NCBI GenBank assembly: GCA_022701275.1
Contig: CP031740.1
Span: 5,593,001 to 5,657,000 of the forward strand
Origin: Microcoleus vaginatus PCC 9802
Lineage (GTDB): Bacteria > Cyanobacteriota > Cyanobacteriia > Cyanobacteriales > Microcoleaceae
Direction: 5' to 3'
DNA: 64,000 bases
Part shown: in pieces, positions 1 to 9,457 of the stretch
Position numbering within the stretch: position 1 is the stretch's first letter
Layout of the letters: each line of letters opens with the position of its first letter
The notes under the pieces: model-generated
What the model was told of the DNA's origin: nothing
Databases searched by the model: none
Seen by the model: the letters and a program-made list of their open reading frames with translations, nothing else
Translations under genes and position numbers: made by a program

Positions 1-975
1 CCGCAAATTCGGGGAATGTACAACGGCGACCAAGCGCGCAAAAAAGTATTAATCGAACACGGTTTTCGCTTGCCCAGCGCGGCAGATAACCGCCCTTTAA
101 AAGCAGAGGAATTCTGGGCAAAAGAAAATCAGTGCATCTTTGTTTCTGCTACGCCTGGGGATTGGGAAATGGAAATATCGGAAGGCAGAGTTGCAGAGCA
201 AGTAATTCGCCCTACCGGAGTAATAGATCCGACTATTTTTGTGCGCCCGACGGAAGGACAAATTGATGATTTGTTGGGGGAAATTAAGGAGAGAGTAAGT
301 CGGGACGAGCGAGTTTTGGTGACGACTTTAACGAAGCGGATGGCGGAAGATTTAACGGAATATTTGCAGGAGAGGGCTATTAAAGTCCGGTATTTGCACT
401 CGGAAATTCAGTCGATTCAACGCATCGAAATTATCCAAGATTTGCAGGATGGTAAGTTTGATGTATTGATTGGCGTTAACTTGCTGCGGGAAGGTTTGGA
501 TTTGCCAGAAGTTTCGCTGGTGGTAATTTTGGATGCGGATAAAGAGGGGTTTTTGCGATCGGGACGTTCGTTGATTCAAACGATTGGAAGGGCGGCGCGG
601 CACGTTCAGGGACAGGCTATTTTGTACGCGGATAATTTGACGGATAGTATGGTTAAGGCGATCGACGAAACGGATCGACGCCGGGGGATTCAGCTAGCGT
701 ACAATAAGATGCACGGGATTACGCCGCAGCCGATCGCGAAAAAGCGATCGAGTAATGCGATTTTGGCATTTTTGGATGTGTCGCGCAAGCTGAATTCTCA
801 GCAGTTGGAGGAGGTTTACGAACAGGTAAACGAGTTATCTTTGGATGAGATTCCTCAGTTAATCGGGCGGTTGGAAGCGCAGATGAAGGCGGCGGCTAAG
901 AAGTTGGAGTTTGAGGAGGCGGGTAAATTGCGCGATCGGATTAAGCATTTGCGGGATAAGCTATTGGGACATTAG
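1..975 (+). CDS. uvrB: UvrABC excinuclease subunit B, C-terminal half (5' end outside window)
   Basis: Open from base 1, so only the last 324 residues of a protein normally near 665 are present. UvrB is the damage-verifying helicase-like subunit of nucleotide excision repair, handing DNA from UvrA to UvrC. The visible part holds the second RecA-like helicase domain, with [14 protein letters not shown] (motif V region) and QTIGRAARH (motif VI with the arginine finger). A final UVR coiled-coil module ([13 protein letters not shown]) contacts UvrC. The reading frame is intact to a TAG at 973-975. Identity is secure. Confidence 0.97.
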   Translation, partial: PQIRGMYNGDQARKKVLIEHGFRLPSAADNRPLKAEEFWAKENQCIFVSATPGDWEMEISEGRVAEQVIRPTGVIDPTIFVRPTEGQIDDLLGEIKERVSRDERVLVTTLTKRMAEDLTEYLQERAIKVRYLHSEIQSIQRIEIIQDLQDGKFDVLIGVNLLREGLDLPEVSLVVILDADKEGFLRSGRSLIQTIGRAARHVQGQAILYADNLTDSMVKAIDETDRRRGIQLAYNKMHGITPQPIAKKRSSNAILAFLDVSRKLNSQQLEEVYEQVNELSLDEIPQLIGRLEAQMKAAAKKLEFEEAGKLRDRIKHLRDKLLGH

Positions 976-999
976 ACTTCTGATGAAAAGCAGAGTCTT

Positions 1000-1020
1000 G
1001 AGCAGGCAAGATGCCTGCTC
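1000..1020. repeat. Hairpin repeat downstream of uvrB
   Basis: GAGCAGGCA and TGCCTGCTC form a perfect 9-bp stem with a 3-base loop, 25 bases after the uvrB stop. There is no T-run, so it looks more like a dispersed palindromic repeat than an intrinsic terminator. Confidence 0.5.
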
Positions 1021-1043
1021 CACAAGAATTATGCGAGACATAA

Positions 1044-1442
1044 ATGAGCAAATTTCAATTATTGGATGCCGTGACTTTAACCGAAGCAGTCGCCCTCGCA
1101 GATGGCGGAGTTGCACCCCCAGAAACAGCCGGGGCGATTGTTGAGGTATTCAAAAAGGGTGAAGCCTATTTAGTCGAGTTATTTGGCGGATGGGTGAAAG
1201 CAGAAGTTGGCGGGGATTTTGTGCCTGCAACTCAGGATGAACCGGGCGCATTTATGGAAACGATTGGTGTTGAAACAGTTTATCCGCATCAGTTGCAATT
1301 AGTAAAATCTGCCAGCGAAATGATGGGAGATCGAGAGCGTTTACAGTCAGTTTTGGATAATTTATCTGAAGATTTAGTGGCTGAAGTCTGCGATTTTGCC
1401 GAGTTTTTGCAGGAAAAACAGCAAAAAGTGCGATCGGATTAA
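1044..1442 (+). CDS. DUF4926-like domain fused to DUF2281-like tail
   Basis: A 132-residue protein of unknown function. Residues 1-85 resemble DUF4926, the small SH3-like family that reads 'LLDAVTL...GGVAPPETAGAIVEVF...YLVELFGG' and is often found next to toxin-antitoxin genes. Residues 95-132 (VLDNLSEDLVAEVCDFAEFL) resemble DUF2281, a short helical antitoxin-like family. The two are normally separate small proteins, so this looks like a fusion. It stands alone between uvrB and the convergent ATPase gene. Family assignments come from remembered patterns; no function is claimed. Confidence 0.6.
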   Translation: MSKFQLLDAVTLTEAVALADGGVAPPETAGAIVEVFKKGEAYLVELFGGWVKAEVGGDFVPATQDEPGAFMETIGVETVYPHQLQLVKSASEMMGDRERLQSVLDNLSEDLVAEVCDFAEFLQEKQQKVRSD

Positions 1443-1506
1443 GGATTTGTGAGAAAAACTACTCTGTCATTAACCTTAAACTTAAAAACTATTATAATTG
1501 TGTCTC

Positions 1507-4194
1507 TCAAGACTTCTGTCCAGCACGGCGTGCTAAAGCTAGAATTCTTGGACGCCCACCAGCCGTCATTGAAAAGTCTAACCCCCAACGGAAAATTTCC
1601 GGCATATAATATTCATCATTTTCACGGATGACTACACCATTATCTTCCAAGATTTTCATTTCTTCTACTGAGAGTTCAATCATATCCCTCGTGAAGGGTA
1701 TTTTCCGCTTTTCTTTTGGTAAGTTACGCAACTTAGTGAATACATCTTTCAATGCTGTGTTTTCTATCTCAATTTCATCAATTTTGTTCCGGCTGCATTC
1801 GGGCAATGCCCCCTTGATGGCTGTAGGGATAAGTATCCGATCTTGCCAGCGACTATCATCATTGACAGACTCTTTGGCTGCTAAGTGTAGAAGCCGTACC
1901 AAATCCCGTGCTTGAATTTGTCCCCTGAGATCCGAGATTGCTGCGAGCGCAAATCTGGCAGAACCAGCTTCTTTAGAGCGTTCGCTTCCCAGTCTTTTAC
2001 CCCATAAAGGAACTAAAGCTTCCGTCAGTTCTTCTTCATTCATATTTTGAAGTTTTTCATAATTAATTTGGGGAAGCATATTTACTCGTTTTGTTACCCA
2101 AGCAACCAGCCGCAGTGCTTCTTCCCGATTCCACTTCAAAGCGTAAGGTTCATATCGAGCCATCATTTGAGCTGCATTTTGGTGTACAGCAGCAAGCACT
2201 ATATCGCGTCGCACAAATATAATAATACCTAACGGAAGACCCGGCTGTTGCCCTAGCCATTCAGGGACATCCTGAAGCAGAGATCGGATAGCAGTTTGTT
2301 GAGCTGGATTGCTGGCAAAGTTTTGGAAAAGGTCTTCTAAGCCATCAATAACAACAACCAGTTGCTTTTTAGTAGCGGCTAGATACTCAGTTAATCTTCG
2401 GCCAGCATTTTCTAGCGTAGTATCTTCTGCTTGGGATTTTGTTTTTTTATGGTCGAAGCCAACACCCCAGGCTATAACATTTAACCAGCGATCGCGCCAC
2501 TCTCCTTCGTGAAGATTATTGAGCCGATAACTATCTCTGATATAGTCACGAATAGGACTGGCATCTGGCGCCTCGAAACCCAACACCTGTGCTGCCTTTG
2601 TTCGCACGTTTCGGACTATATTTTGAGCAGATTCTTGCAGGTTGCTTGACTCTATAATGGGGCAAATAACAGCATTACTTTGGACTTCTATTGCACCAGC
2701 ATCTATGGCAAACTTTTGCCATGTTTCTCTGCAAACAATCTGGAGAAAAGTGTAAGTTTTACCTGAACCTTTCGCGCCAACTATTACTGTAATAGGGAGG
2801 CGGCGACGGTGATCAGAAGCCAAGTGCCGCAAGGGAGTGGTAGCTAAAAAGTCATTTACTTCTGCATTTTCTGCAAACACTAATTGTTTAGCTATCTTGC
2901 TCAGTTCTTCTCTTTGGGACTTCAAGCTAGAAAGGGGGTCTTCAATAAGTTTGCTGCACTGAATTGGTAACCATTCTACTAAAGGACGTACAGCATCAAC
3001 AATTCCCGATCGCAACAGACGAGTGACTACCTCTTCCCAAGTAGGAGGCAAAACCAGTAGACTGTCAGTAAATGATGTCAAGACTCTCACAGGTTCGCCA
3101 CCTTCTCCTAAAAACGGACTAGCAGCTTCAAGCAGTTTAGTTTCCGCTTCTAATACTATATCGCTGGGTCGCTCCTGGTCTGGAATCTGGTTAATAATCA
3201 ATGCAGGCAATGGTTCAGTATCTCTCCTAGAAAGCGATCTTTCTCCAAGAAGCTCTAGAAGTCTTACTGTTCCTGAAATAGACTGTGCGCTTAAAGTGGT
3301 AACAAAGATACGGTAGACTCGCGGATCTAAGATTAGACCTGTAGAAAGTTCAGAAACTCCAGCCCGCAGGTCTACTATCACAAAATCAGCGCCTAAAGCT
3401 TGACCGAGACTAGCTAAAATATTCGTTAATATAAAAGGGTTTTTAGCACCTTGAAAAAGATGTTCTGGTCGGATCTCTAAAGCAGTAAATTTTTCTGTGA
3501 AACGGAACGAAGGTAACACATAAATCCCATCAATTAGAGCATTTTGAATTCGGTCTGCTACTAATTGAACAGCATCTACAGCGTCAGGAGAAGGATCGCC
3601 GTGAACGAGGGCGATCAGGTCAGCAAAGGAGACACTAGGATTAGGCAATCGGCGAGCAAAAACCCAACTAATCCCAGGTGCTTCTAAGTCTCCATCTACA
3701 AGGAGAACTTTATGTTTATCTTCCGTTAGAGCCTGTGCTAAAGCCAGAGCATGGGTTGTGCGTCCAACGCCACCTTTAAAGGAATGAAAAGCTACTACTG
3801 GCGGTAAATCAGGTGGTAAAATGTCTGGATATTCAATATCTTCGCTAGGGTGCCAAATCACTGCTGGTCTGGACAAACTGGGGGTTAGTCTAGGAGTAGA
3901 TGGTTCTTCTTCTGTCTCCTCAAAAAAAACTGGGAGAGTACGTTCATGGTTGGGGAGACTTTCTAAAACAATCAAACCCTCTACCATCTCTTGCTCTGGA
4001 TTAATTCGGAACCGAGGATCATAGACCTCGTACAACCAATTCTTTGCTTGTACTTGAGTGCCGGGGCGAATTCCCATAGTTAGCTCGTCCCAGTAAGCTC
4101 TTGCCCATACCAGCCATTCTGGCCACTGTTGCATTCGCAGTAAAACTTCTTCTGCGTCAACCCAAGTGTAAAGACGAATATCTGACGGAATCAT
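1507..4194 (-). CDS. KGGVGR-type ParA-like ATPase fused to a second P-loop NTPase domain
   Basis: An 895-residue protein with two nucleotide-binding modules. After a 130-residue N-terminal region comes a MinD/ParA-like domain with the deviant Walker A SFKGGVGRTT (about 138-147), LLVDGDLEAPG and FVIVDLRAG. A second AAA/STAND-like domain has GAKGSGKT (about 473-480) and Walker B VVVIDGLEDLF (about 613-623), then a helical and winged-helix-like C terminus. ParA-type ATPases with KGGVGR motifs are known in bacterial conflict gene neighbourhoods. The start lies 2 bases after the stop of the upstream HEPN-like gene, so the two are very probably co-translated. No transmembrane segment is evident. 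The biological role is inferred only. Confidence 0.75.
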   Translation of the reverse strand: MIPSDIRLYTWVDAEEVLLRMQQWPEWLVWARAYWDELTMGIRPGTQVQAKNWLYEVYDPRFRINPEQEMVEGLIVLESLPNHERTLPVFFEETEEEPSTPRLTPSLSRPAVIWHPSEDIEYPDILPPDLPPVVAFHSFKGGVGRTTHALALAQALTEDKHKVLLVDGDLEAPGISWVFARRLPNPSVSFADLIALVHGDPSPDAVDAVQLVADRIQNALIDGIYVLPSFRFTEKFTALEIRPEHLFQGAKNPFILTNILASLGQALGADFVIVDLRAGVSELSTGLILDPRVYRIFVTTLSAQSISGTVRLLELLGERSLSRRDTEPLPALIINQIPDQERPSDIVLEAETKLLEAASPFLGEGGEPVRVLTSFTDSLLVLPPTWEEVVTRLLRSGIVDAVRPLVEWLPIQCSKLIEDPLSSLKSQREELSKIAKQLVFAENAEVNDFLATTPLRHLASDHRRRLPITVIVGAKGSGKTYTFLQIVCRETWQKFAIDAGAIEVQSNAVICPIIESSNLQESAQNIVRNVRTKAAQVLGFEAPDASPIRDYIRDSYRLNNLHEGEWRDRWLNVIAWGVGFDHKKTKSQAEDTTLENAGRRLTEYLAATKKQLVVVIDGLEDLFQNFASNPAQQTAIRSLLQDVPEWLGQQPGLPLGIIIFVRRDIVLAAVHQNAAQMMARYEPYALKWNREEALRLVAWVTKRVNMLPQINYEKLQNMNEEELTEALVPLWGKRLGSERSKEAGSARFALAAISDLRGQIQARDLVRLLHLAAKESVNDDSRWQDRILIPTAIKGALPECSRNKIDEIEIENTALKDVFTKLRNLPKEKRKIPFTRDMIELSVEEMKILEDNGVVIRENDEYYMPEIFRWGLDFSMTAGGRPRILALARRAGQKS

Positions 4195-4196
4195 CG

Positions 4197-4802
4197 CTAT
4201 ATTTCCTCTTTAATCCAGTTGTAAATTTTTTCCAGCCACTCAACTAGCTGCTTTTCCTTCTCAACGTTCATCCCAATTCCATATCGCCATACTTGATGAG
4301 CTTTGGCTACTTCTAAGTCAGAGCCACCAACAGCCAAGCTGAAAGCAGGCGCATAACCAATGGTAGCAGAAATTTTGAGTTCTTTTTTCCATCTATTTAA
4401 GTTATGACCATCTGGAGATAACATAGTTGAGTCGGCAATATCATTTGTCGTTCTCAGATTATTGCGTTTTAACCACACACTCTTCATGCCGCATTCAGCA
4501 GCATAAAAGAGTAACAAGTAAGAAGAAAGACCTTGTGTTTTTTTAGCGGCGGCATTATGAGCATTAAAGGCTTGCTTCAATCCTCTCACATGAGCAGCAA
4601 CCATTTTAGAGCCTAGCTTTGTTTTTTGACCTTTGATTTGGACTAGAGCCTTTTTTAGATTATCTAAATAAGTGAGCTCCTCAGACTTTTGTGCTGGGTC
4701 AACTAGCAATTCGATGTAATTTAATAACTCCTCGATCGCCTTCAGTGTTTGCCGATCCAGATTCAGTTTAGAAAAGTCTAGGTTTCGTAAAGAGTCGGGC
4801 AT
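4197..4802 (-). CDS. HEPN-like helical protein, partner of the KGGVGR ATPase
   Basis: A 201-residue all-alpha protein, first gene of a two-gene minus-strand operon; its TAG is followed after two bases by the ATPase ATG. The central stretch (LLLFYAAECGMKSVWLKRN, then HNLNRWKKELK) has the look of HEPN domains, with hydrophobic helices followed by charged R/K/N/H residues, but the canonical R-x4-6-H RNase motif is not clear. The C-terminal RYGIGM segment followed by a helix is also reminiscent of HEPN-type proteins. It could be the effector or a regulatory partner of the ATPase. Family call tentative; gene reality good because of the coupling. Confidence 0.6.
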   Translation of the reverse strand: MPDSLRNLDFSKLNLDRQTLKAIEELLNYIELLVDPAQKSEELTYLDNLKKALVQIKGQKTKLGSKMVAAHVRGLKQAFNAHNAAAKKTQGLSSYLLLFYAAECGMKSVWLKRNNLRTTNDIADSTMLSPDGHNLNRWKKELKISATIGYAPAFSLAVGGSDLEVAKAHQVWRYGIGMNVEKEKQLVEWLEKIYNWIKEEI

Positions 4803-4979
4803 AGTAACTTTGAATGTATTCTTCTTATATTATAGCTGAGCTATCAACACCTAACTACCTAAAAATTAGTGGATGCTTGGCAAGATAAACTGTTGCCGCT
4901 CTTTGGCTTTATGAGGGCAGGCAAGCTTGCTGCCACGCTTAGCCTGCCACATAATATCAAACTTAAAACCAGTTGTCAA

Positions 4980-6017
4980 CTATGGCGTCGGATTCGGATA
5001 CTTAGCGTGCACCGCATCGATTTCCGCTACAATCTCCCGATCCAAATTCACCTCCAAACTACCGATATTTTCCTCCAACTGTTCGAGACTTGTTGCACCG
5101 ATAATTGTGCTAGTTACAAACCAGCGCGATCGCACATACGCCAAAGCCATCTGCGCCGGACTTATCCCATGTTTCCCCGCAATCTCAACATACGCTTTCA
5201 CCGCATCGTTCAGATTAGTTTTATCGTAACGCTGGCCGAATCCCGCGAATAAAGCCAACCTAGAATTTTCGGGAATTCCATTCAAGTATTTACCCGTTAA
5301 CAGCCCAAATCCCAAAGGACTGTAAGCCATCAATCCCACATTCTTAAAACGGCAAGTTTCTGCTAAATTTAGGTGAAATGTCCGATTGCTCAAACTGAAA
5401 GCATTCTGAATCGAAACAACTTTCGGCAATCCGTGTTTTTCCGCCAAGGTGCAGAACTCGCAAACTCCCCAAGGTGTCTCGTTGCTCAAACCCAAATAGC
5501 GGATTTTCCCAGCTTTAATCAAGTCAGCAAATACCTCTAACTGTTCCAAAATCGGGACTGTTTCGTGTTCTTGGGCGAGGTCGTAATCCGGCGCGCCAAA
5601 TAGCGGGACGTAGCGATCGGGCCAGTGGATTTGATACAGGTCAATGTAGTCAGTTTGCAAGCGCTTCAGGCTGTCATTCAGGGCTTTTTCGACATTTGGG
5701 CGATCGATCTGATTTTTCCCTTCCCGAATCCACTTTAATCGAGTGCTTCTGCCCGCCACTTTAGTAGCTATAATGACTTTATCCCGCTGCTGTTTCGCCA
5801 ACCATTCGCCGATATATTCCTCTGTTTTTCCCTGAGTTTCCGCCTTTCCAGGGACGGGATACATTTCTGCCGTATCGATAAAGTTGATGCCTCTATCGAT
5901 CGCAAAATCGAGCTGTTGGGCCGCTTCCTCAACGGTGTTCTGCTGACCGTAAGTCATCGTACCCAAACAGATTTCAGATACTGATAAGTCGCTGTCGCCG
6001 AGTTTTTTGTATTCCAT
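4980..6017 (-). CDS. Aldo/keto reductase (Tas-like)
   Basis: A 345-residue NADPH-dependent oxidoreductase of the AKR TIM-barrel family. Visible signatures are the N-terminal KLGDSDLSVSEICLGTMT, the catalytic Asp and Tyr in NFIDTAEMYP, the Lys in KVIIATKVAG and the His in DLYQIHWPDR. It is closest in style to E. coli Tas, which has the same PVPGKAETQGKTEEYIG segment. I start at the ATG of MEYKKLG (6015-6017). The frame stays open further upstream, but that extension runs through sequence antisense to the DegT gene and is not protein-like. Substrate unknown. Confidence 0.92.
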   Translation of the reverse strand: MEYKKLGDSDLSVSEICLGTMTYGQQNTVEEAAQQLDFAIDRGINFIDTAEMYPVPGKAETQGKTEEYIGEWLAKQQRDKVIIATKVAGRSTRLKWIREGKNQIDRPNVEKALNDSLKRLQTDYIDLYQIHWPDRYVPLFGAPDYDLAQEHETVPILEQLEVFADLIKAGKIRYLGLSNETPWGVCEFCTLAEKHGLPKVVSIQNAFSLSNRTFHLNLAETCRFKNVGLMAYSPLGFGLLTGKYLNGIPENSRLALFAGFGQRYDKTNLNDAVKAYVEIAGKHGISPAQMALAYVRSRWFVTSTIIGATSLEQLEENIGSLEVNLDREIVAEIDAVHAKYPNPTP

Positions 6018-6222
6018 GATTGCGATTGCTGCAAAATTCTCTGCTTCTATATTACCGAAAAACTTTCCTTTAGTTGAACGCTCAAAAAAAAGTACGTGAA
6101 GCGCAGCTATTCCGTAAAAAATCTCCCTTTCCCCTCTTTTACTCTGCGTCCTCTGCGGTAAAAAAAAATTAAATGCTATCCGCACTAAAATGTTAATATA
6201 AAGAATTATGTCTCGATAGTTT

Positions 6223-7362
6223 ATGAGTAACCGCCCGCCAAAAGTTCCGTTTGTAAACTTTTCACTGCAACACCAACCAATTGAATCGCAAATAGCAGAA
6301 GCAATTAGAAAAATAATCCAGGAAGGAGACTTTATTTTAGGCCATGCACTCGCAGAATTTGAAACAGCATTTGCAGCAGCTTCTGGAGTAAAATACGGCG
6401 TAGGAGTGGCTTGTGGAACAGATGCGATCGCTCTGGGACTCCAAGCTTGCGGCATTAATCCGGGCGACGAAATTATCATACCCGCTAACACTTTTATCGC
6501 CACCGCGATCGCCGTCCTCGAAGCCAAAGCTATACCTATTCTTGTAGATTGCGACCCAGAAACCGCCCTGATTGACCTCACAGCAGCCGAAACAGCAGTT
6601 ACCTCGAAAACTAAAGCAATTATCCCCGTACACCTCTACGGTCAAATGGTATCGCCCCGGCAGCTTTTAGATTTTGCGAAGCGCCACGATTTAATCATAT
6701 TTGAAGATGCCGCCCAAGCGCACTTAGCCCACAGAGAAGGATACCGCGCCGGTTCCATTGGTAAAGCAGCAGCATTCAGCTTTTATCCCAGCAAAAACCT
6801 TGGTTCTTTTGGCGACGGCGGGATGTTAATTACTAACGATGCACAACTCGCACAAAAAATGCGAACTCTCCGCAATTACGGAGCACCCAGCAAATATTTG
6901 CACACAGAAATTGGTACAAACAGCCGTCTCGACAATTTGCAAGCGGCCGTGCTCAATGTTAAATTGCCTTACTTAGAAAAATGGAATCGCGATCGCACCG
7001 CCGCCGCCCAACATTACGATACTCTACTAGAACCCCTGAAACACAAAGGCATTGTACCGATCGCCAACCACAGCAGCAGCGGTCACATTTATCACCTCTA
7101 TGTGATCAAAATTACTGAGGAAAGCTCGATCGACCGCAACACCCTTCAGGAAAAACTTGCCCAAGACGGCATTCAAACAGGCATACACTATCCCCTACCT
7201 TGCCACCTGCAACCCGCCTACCAAAACTTAGGCACTCGGGGCGACTTCCCCCGCGCAGAAACCCTGTGCCAACAAATTTTATCATTGCCAATGTATCCCG
7301 GATTGAGCAATACTCAGATCGAGCAAGTTGTTCGGGCGATCGTACTATCATTGAATTGCTAA
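6223..7362 (+). CDS. DegT/DnrJ/EryC1/StrS aminotransferase (sugar aminotransferase)
   Basis: A 379-residue PLP enzyme of the sugar aminotransferase family, which moves an amino group onto a nucleotide-linked keto sugar. It has VACGTDAIALGLQACG, the cofactor-binding FEDAAQAHLA and the Schiff-base lysine in SFYPSKNLGSFGDGG. Length is normal. It heads a same-strand run that continues with cyanoexosortase and polysaccharide export genes, which suggests a role in building an aminosugar for extracellular polysaccharide. That role is inference from neighbours. Confidence 0.93.
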   Translation: MSNRPPKVPFVNFSLQHQPIESQIAEAIRKIIQEGDFILGHALAEFETAFAAASGVKYGVGVACGTDAIALGLQACGINPGDEIIIPANTFIATAIAVLEAKAIPILVDCDPETALIDLTAAETAVTSKTKAIIPVHLYGQMVSPRQLLDFAKRHDLIIFEDAAQAHLAHREGYRAGSIGKAAAFSFYPSKNLGSFGDGGMLITNDAQLAQKMRTLRNYGAPSKYLHTEIGTNSRLDNLQAAVLNVKLPYLEKWNRDRTAAAQHYDTLLEPLKHKGIVPIANHSSSGHIYHLYVIKITEESSIDRNTLQEKLAQDGIQTGIHYPLPCHLQPAYQNLGTRGDFPRAETLCQQILSLPMYPGLSNTQIEQVVRAIVLSLNC

Positions 7363-7511
7363 TTGTTCATAAAATTTATGCGGCAGGTGTTTCAAGCACT
7401 AAGGTGCGGTTATCAAAGCGTTTTTGTGGGGAATTAATAAATCTTTAACTGACAGTTCAAAACCGCACAGCGTTGCGAATCCAGCGCGGCAATCTTAAAA
7501 CTTCTGACACC

Positions 7512-8390
7512 ATGCAAATCCAGCGCAAAATTCGCATTGTTTTCAAGCGATACCTACTGGCGGAAGGTATCACGGTGCTCCTAGTGCTGCTGTACGCCCC
7601 CCTGCTAGTACACTGGTACGACGGCTGGCTCAACAAAAGCATCAGCCTCGAACACGAATATTTCAGCCACGGACTAATTGGTTTGCCCTACGCAGCTTAT
7701 ATTGCTTGGATGAACCGAAAGTGCTGGCGCAGCTTACCCAACTCACCGCATTTTTTGGGAGGCTTTTTGCTGGTACTAGCCACGCTTTTTTATCTGAGTC
7801 GCTTGAGCGATTTAGTAAATTTATCCCTGCCCGTAATGCTGGTCAGCATTTGCTTATCTTTAAAAGGAATTCCCGGCTTGCAATTGCAGGCGATGCCGCT
7901 TTTGTTCGTATTTCTAGCCTCGCCGAACCACATTCCTTACCTCATAGAACCCTACGCCTTGCCCTTACAGCAATTCATTGCTGAAACATCAGGCTGGATA
8001 TTAATTAAGGTTGGTCTCAATGTGAGAGTCGAAGAAATTTATCTGTACGTAAACGAGCGCATTGTAGAAGTTGCTCCACACTGTGCAGGCTTAAAAATGC
8101 TGTTTACCAGTCTTTATGTCAGCTTAATTCTGCTGGATTGGACGGGAGTTTGGAGGTCTCGCAAAAAAAGTCTTTTGTTTTTAGTGATTACATCCATTAT
8201 TAGCATCACTTCCAACATTTTTCGCAATACCTTGCTAACTTACTTTCACGGAACCGACAGAGAGGCGCTTTTTAATTGGCTACACGCCGGATGGGGCGGA
8301 GATTTATATTCTGCTAGTATACTAGGGTTATTGGTACTTCTCCTCAACGGGATGGACAAGTATTTCCCAACTCAGTCTGGCAATGAATGA
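7512..8390 (+). CDS. Cyanoexosortase (membrane transpeptidase/protease)
   Basis: About 292 residues with eight or so hydrophobic segments. Exosortases cleave and probably anchor PEP-CTERM proteins at the inner membrane. The catalytic triad is readable: Cys in VEVAPHCAGLKML, Arg in SNIFRNTLL, and His in NWLHAGWGGDLYS. The motif set matches the cyanobacterial branch. I chose the ATG at 7512 over an in-frame TTG at 7473; neither has a strong ribosome site. Its stop overlaps the next start by 4 bases (ATGA), so the partner gene is coupled. A plausible substrate is encoded at 59230-60111. Confidence 0.88.
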   Translation: MQIQRKIRIVFKRYLLAEGITVLLVLLYAPLLVHWYDGWLNKSISLEHEYFSHGLIGLPYAAYIAWMNRKCWRSLPNSPHFLGGFLLVLATLFYLSRLSDLVNLSLPVMLVSICLSLKGIPGLQLQAMPLLFVFLASPNHIPYLIEPYALPLQQFIAETSGWILIKVGLNVRVEEIYLYVNERIVEVAPHCAGLKMLFTSLYVSLILLDWTGVWRSRKKSLLFLVITSIISITSNIFRNTLLTYFHGTDREALFNWLHAGWGGDLYSASILGLLVLLLNGMDKYFPTQSGNE

Positions 8391-9106
8391 AACAGATGAT
8401 TTCAGCACAGAAACTACTGCGGCGGTATCAATTATCTAAAATTATGGTACTGGTGTTTTTGCTGGTATTAGTTGGGGCAGTAGCAATTCCCGGCTACGCG
8501 ACGGGAAGGTGGCCTTGGACAAACCCGCCAATCCTTGCCAACCTCAAGCAATTAAGAAGTTTGCGCCAAAACGGGATAAAAATTCCTGGGTGGCAGGTTA
8601 TAGCCGTTCAGAATAACGTCCAAATTGGCGCTCACAGATGGTTAGTTGAAGAAATTAAAAATGATCAAACAATTGCCATTTTATTGCTGTTGCCTCAAAA
8701 TTACCCCAAAAACCAGCCCCAAGTGGAATGGCTAGATATCGATGGATTTCACCGGTGGCAAACCGATTCTCATCGCACTTTGAGGTTTACAGTTAAATTA
8801 GCACCAATACCCGACCAGCCACCGCCTACTGTCGAGGCCCGGTTGTTCCGAAGCTGGACTGCCCAACAAACTTTTGCTGTCGTGCAGTGGTACGCTTGGC
8901 CTAACGGGGGTTCTCCAACAACCATTCGCTGGTTTTGGGAAGACAGCATTGCTAGACTCTCGAACCGCCGCGCCTCTTGGGTTGCTGTCAGTATCATCCT
9001 CCCCATTCAACCGCAGGGCGACATTAAGATAGCTCAACCATTGCTCAAATCTCTTGCCGAAAGTGTCCAGGCTAAATTAATTACAGAAACTTTTCGGTTT
9101 GAGTAA
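8387..9106 (+). CDS. Cyanoexosortase-associated protein (EpsI-like role)
   Basis: A 239-residue protein with one N-terminal membrane segment (about 19-37: KIMVLVFLLVLVGAVAIPG) and an extracytoplasmic domain. It starts inside the stop codon of the exosortase gene. The pairing and overall form match the small accessory proteins that accompany cyanoexosortases, analogous to EpsI next to XrtA in proteobacteria. No catalytic motif was recognised. Function is inferred from position and family resemblance. Confidence 0.8.
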   Translation: MKQMISAQKLLRRYQLSKIMVLVFLLVLVGAVAIPGYATGRWPWTNPPILANLKQLRSLRQNGIKIPGWQVIAVQNNVQIGAHRWLVEEIKNDQTIAILLLLPQNYPKNQPQVEWLDIDGFHRWQTDSHRTLRFTVKLAPIPDQPPPTVEARLFRSWTAQQTFAVVQWYAWPNGGSPTTIRWFWEDSIARLSNRRASWVAVSIILPIQPQGDIKIAQPLLKSLAESVQAKLITETFRFE

Positions 9107-9292
9107 GCAGGGATGTGCCAATAAATCAGCCTAGGGCGTGGGCAGGTTTTGCCAAAATCAACTGCTTCCTAGTAAATATCCGGATTCAACTCGCCCCTAA
9201 AATATCTTATTGTTTTTTCTCGTCGCTATATTTAGATGAAACTTACAAGTCAGGCTATTATTCACAATATTACTTTTTTAAATACTCTCAAA

Positions 9293-9457
9293 ATGCGGGA
9301 AAAATCCACAATTAAAAATCGCCTCGCTTTTTCCTTTGCCAGCCTGTATTCAACTGCTTGGACTCTATCTTTTGCTGCTGTATTCTGAGGTTTTAATAGC
9401 AAAAATTTTTCGGAAACGGCTTTAGCTCAATCTGTTGTTCCAAGAGACGAGCGACTT
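9293..9457 (+). other. Signal-peptide-coding leader interrupted by in-frame TGA
   Basis: In the same frame as the export gene that follows, an ATG at 9293 opens a textbook signal peptide: basic MREKSTIKNR, a hydrophobic core LAFSFASLYSTAW..LSFAAVF, then after the stop SETALAQS with an ALA-Q cleavage site. A TGA at 9386-9388 (codon 32) interrupts it. No ATG, TTG or other GTG occurs between the TGA and the GTG at 9458. The leader and the mature protein clearly belong together. Confidence 0.75.

Noticed and set aside
6018-6581. N-terminal extension of the aldo/keto reductase frame (188 codons)
   Set aside because: Antisense to the DegT gene and not protein-like; the conserved start is at 6017.
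9115-9315. 66-codon plus-strand frame before the export gene
   Set aside because: No features; the real signal is the leader at 9293 in another frame.
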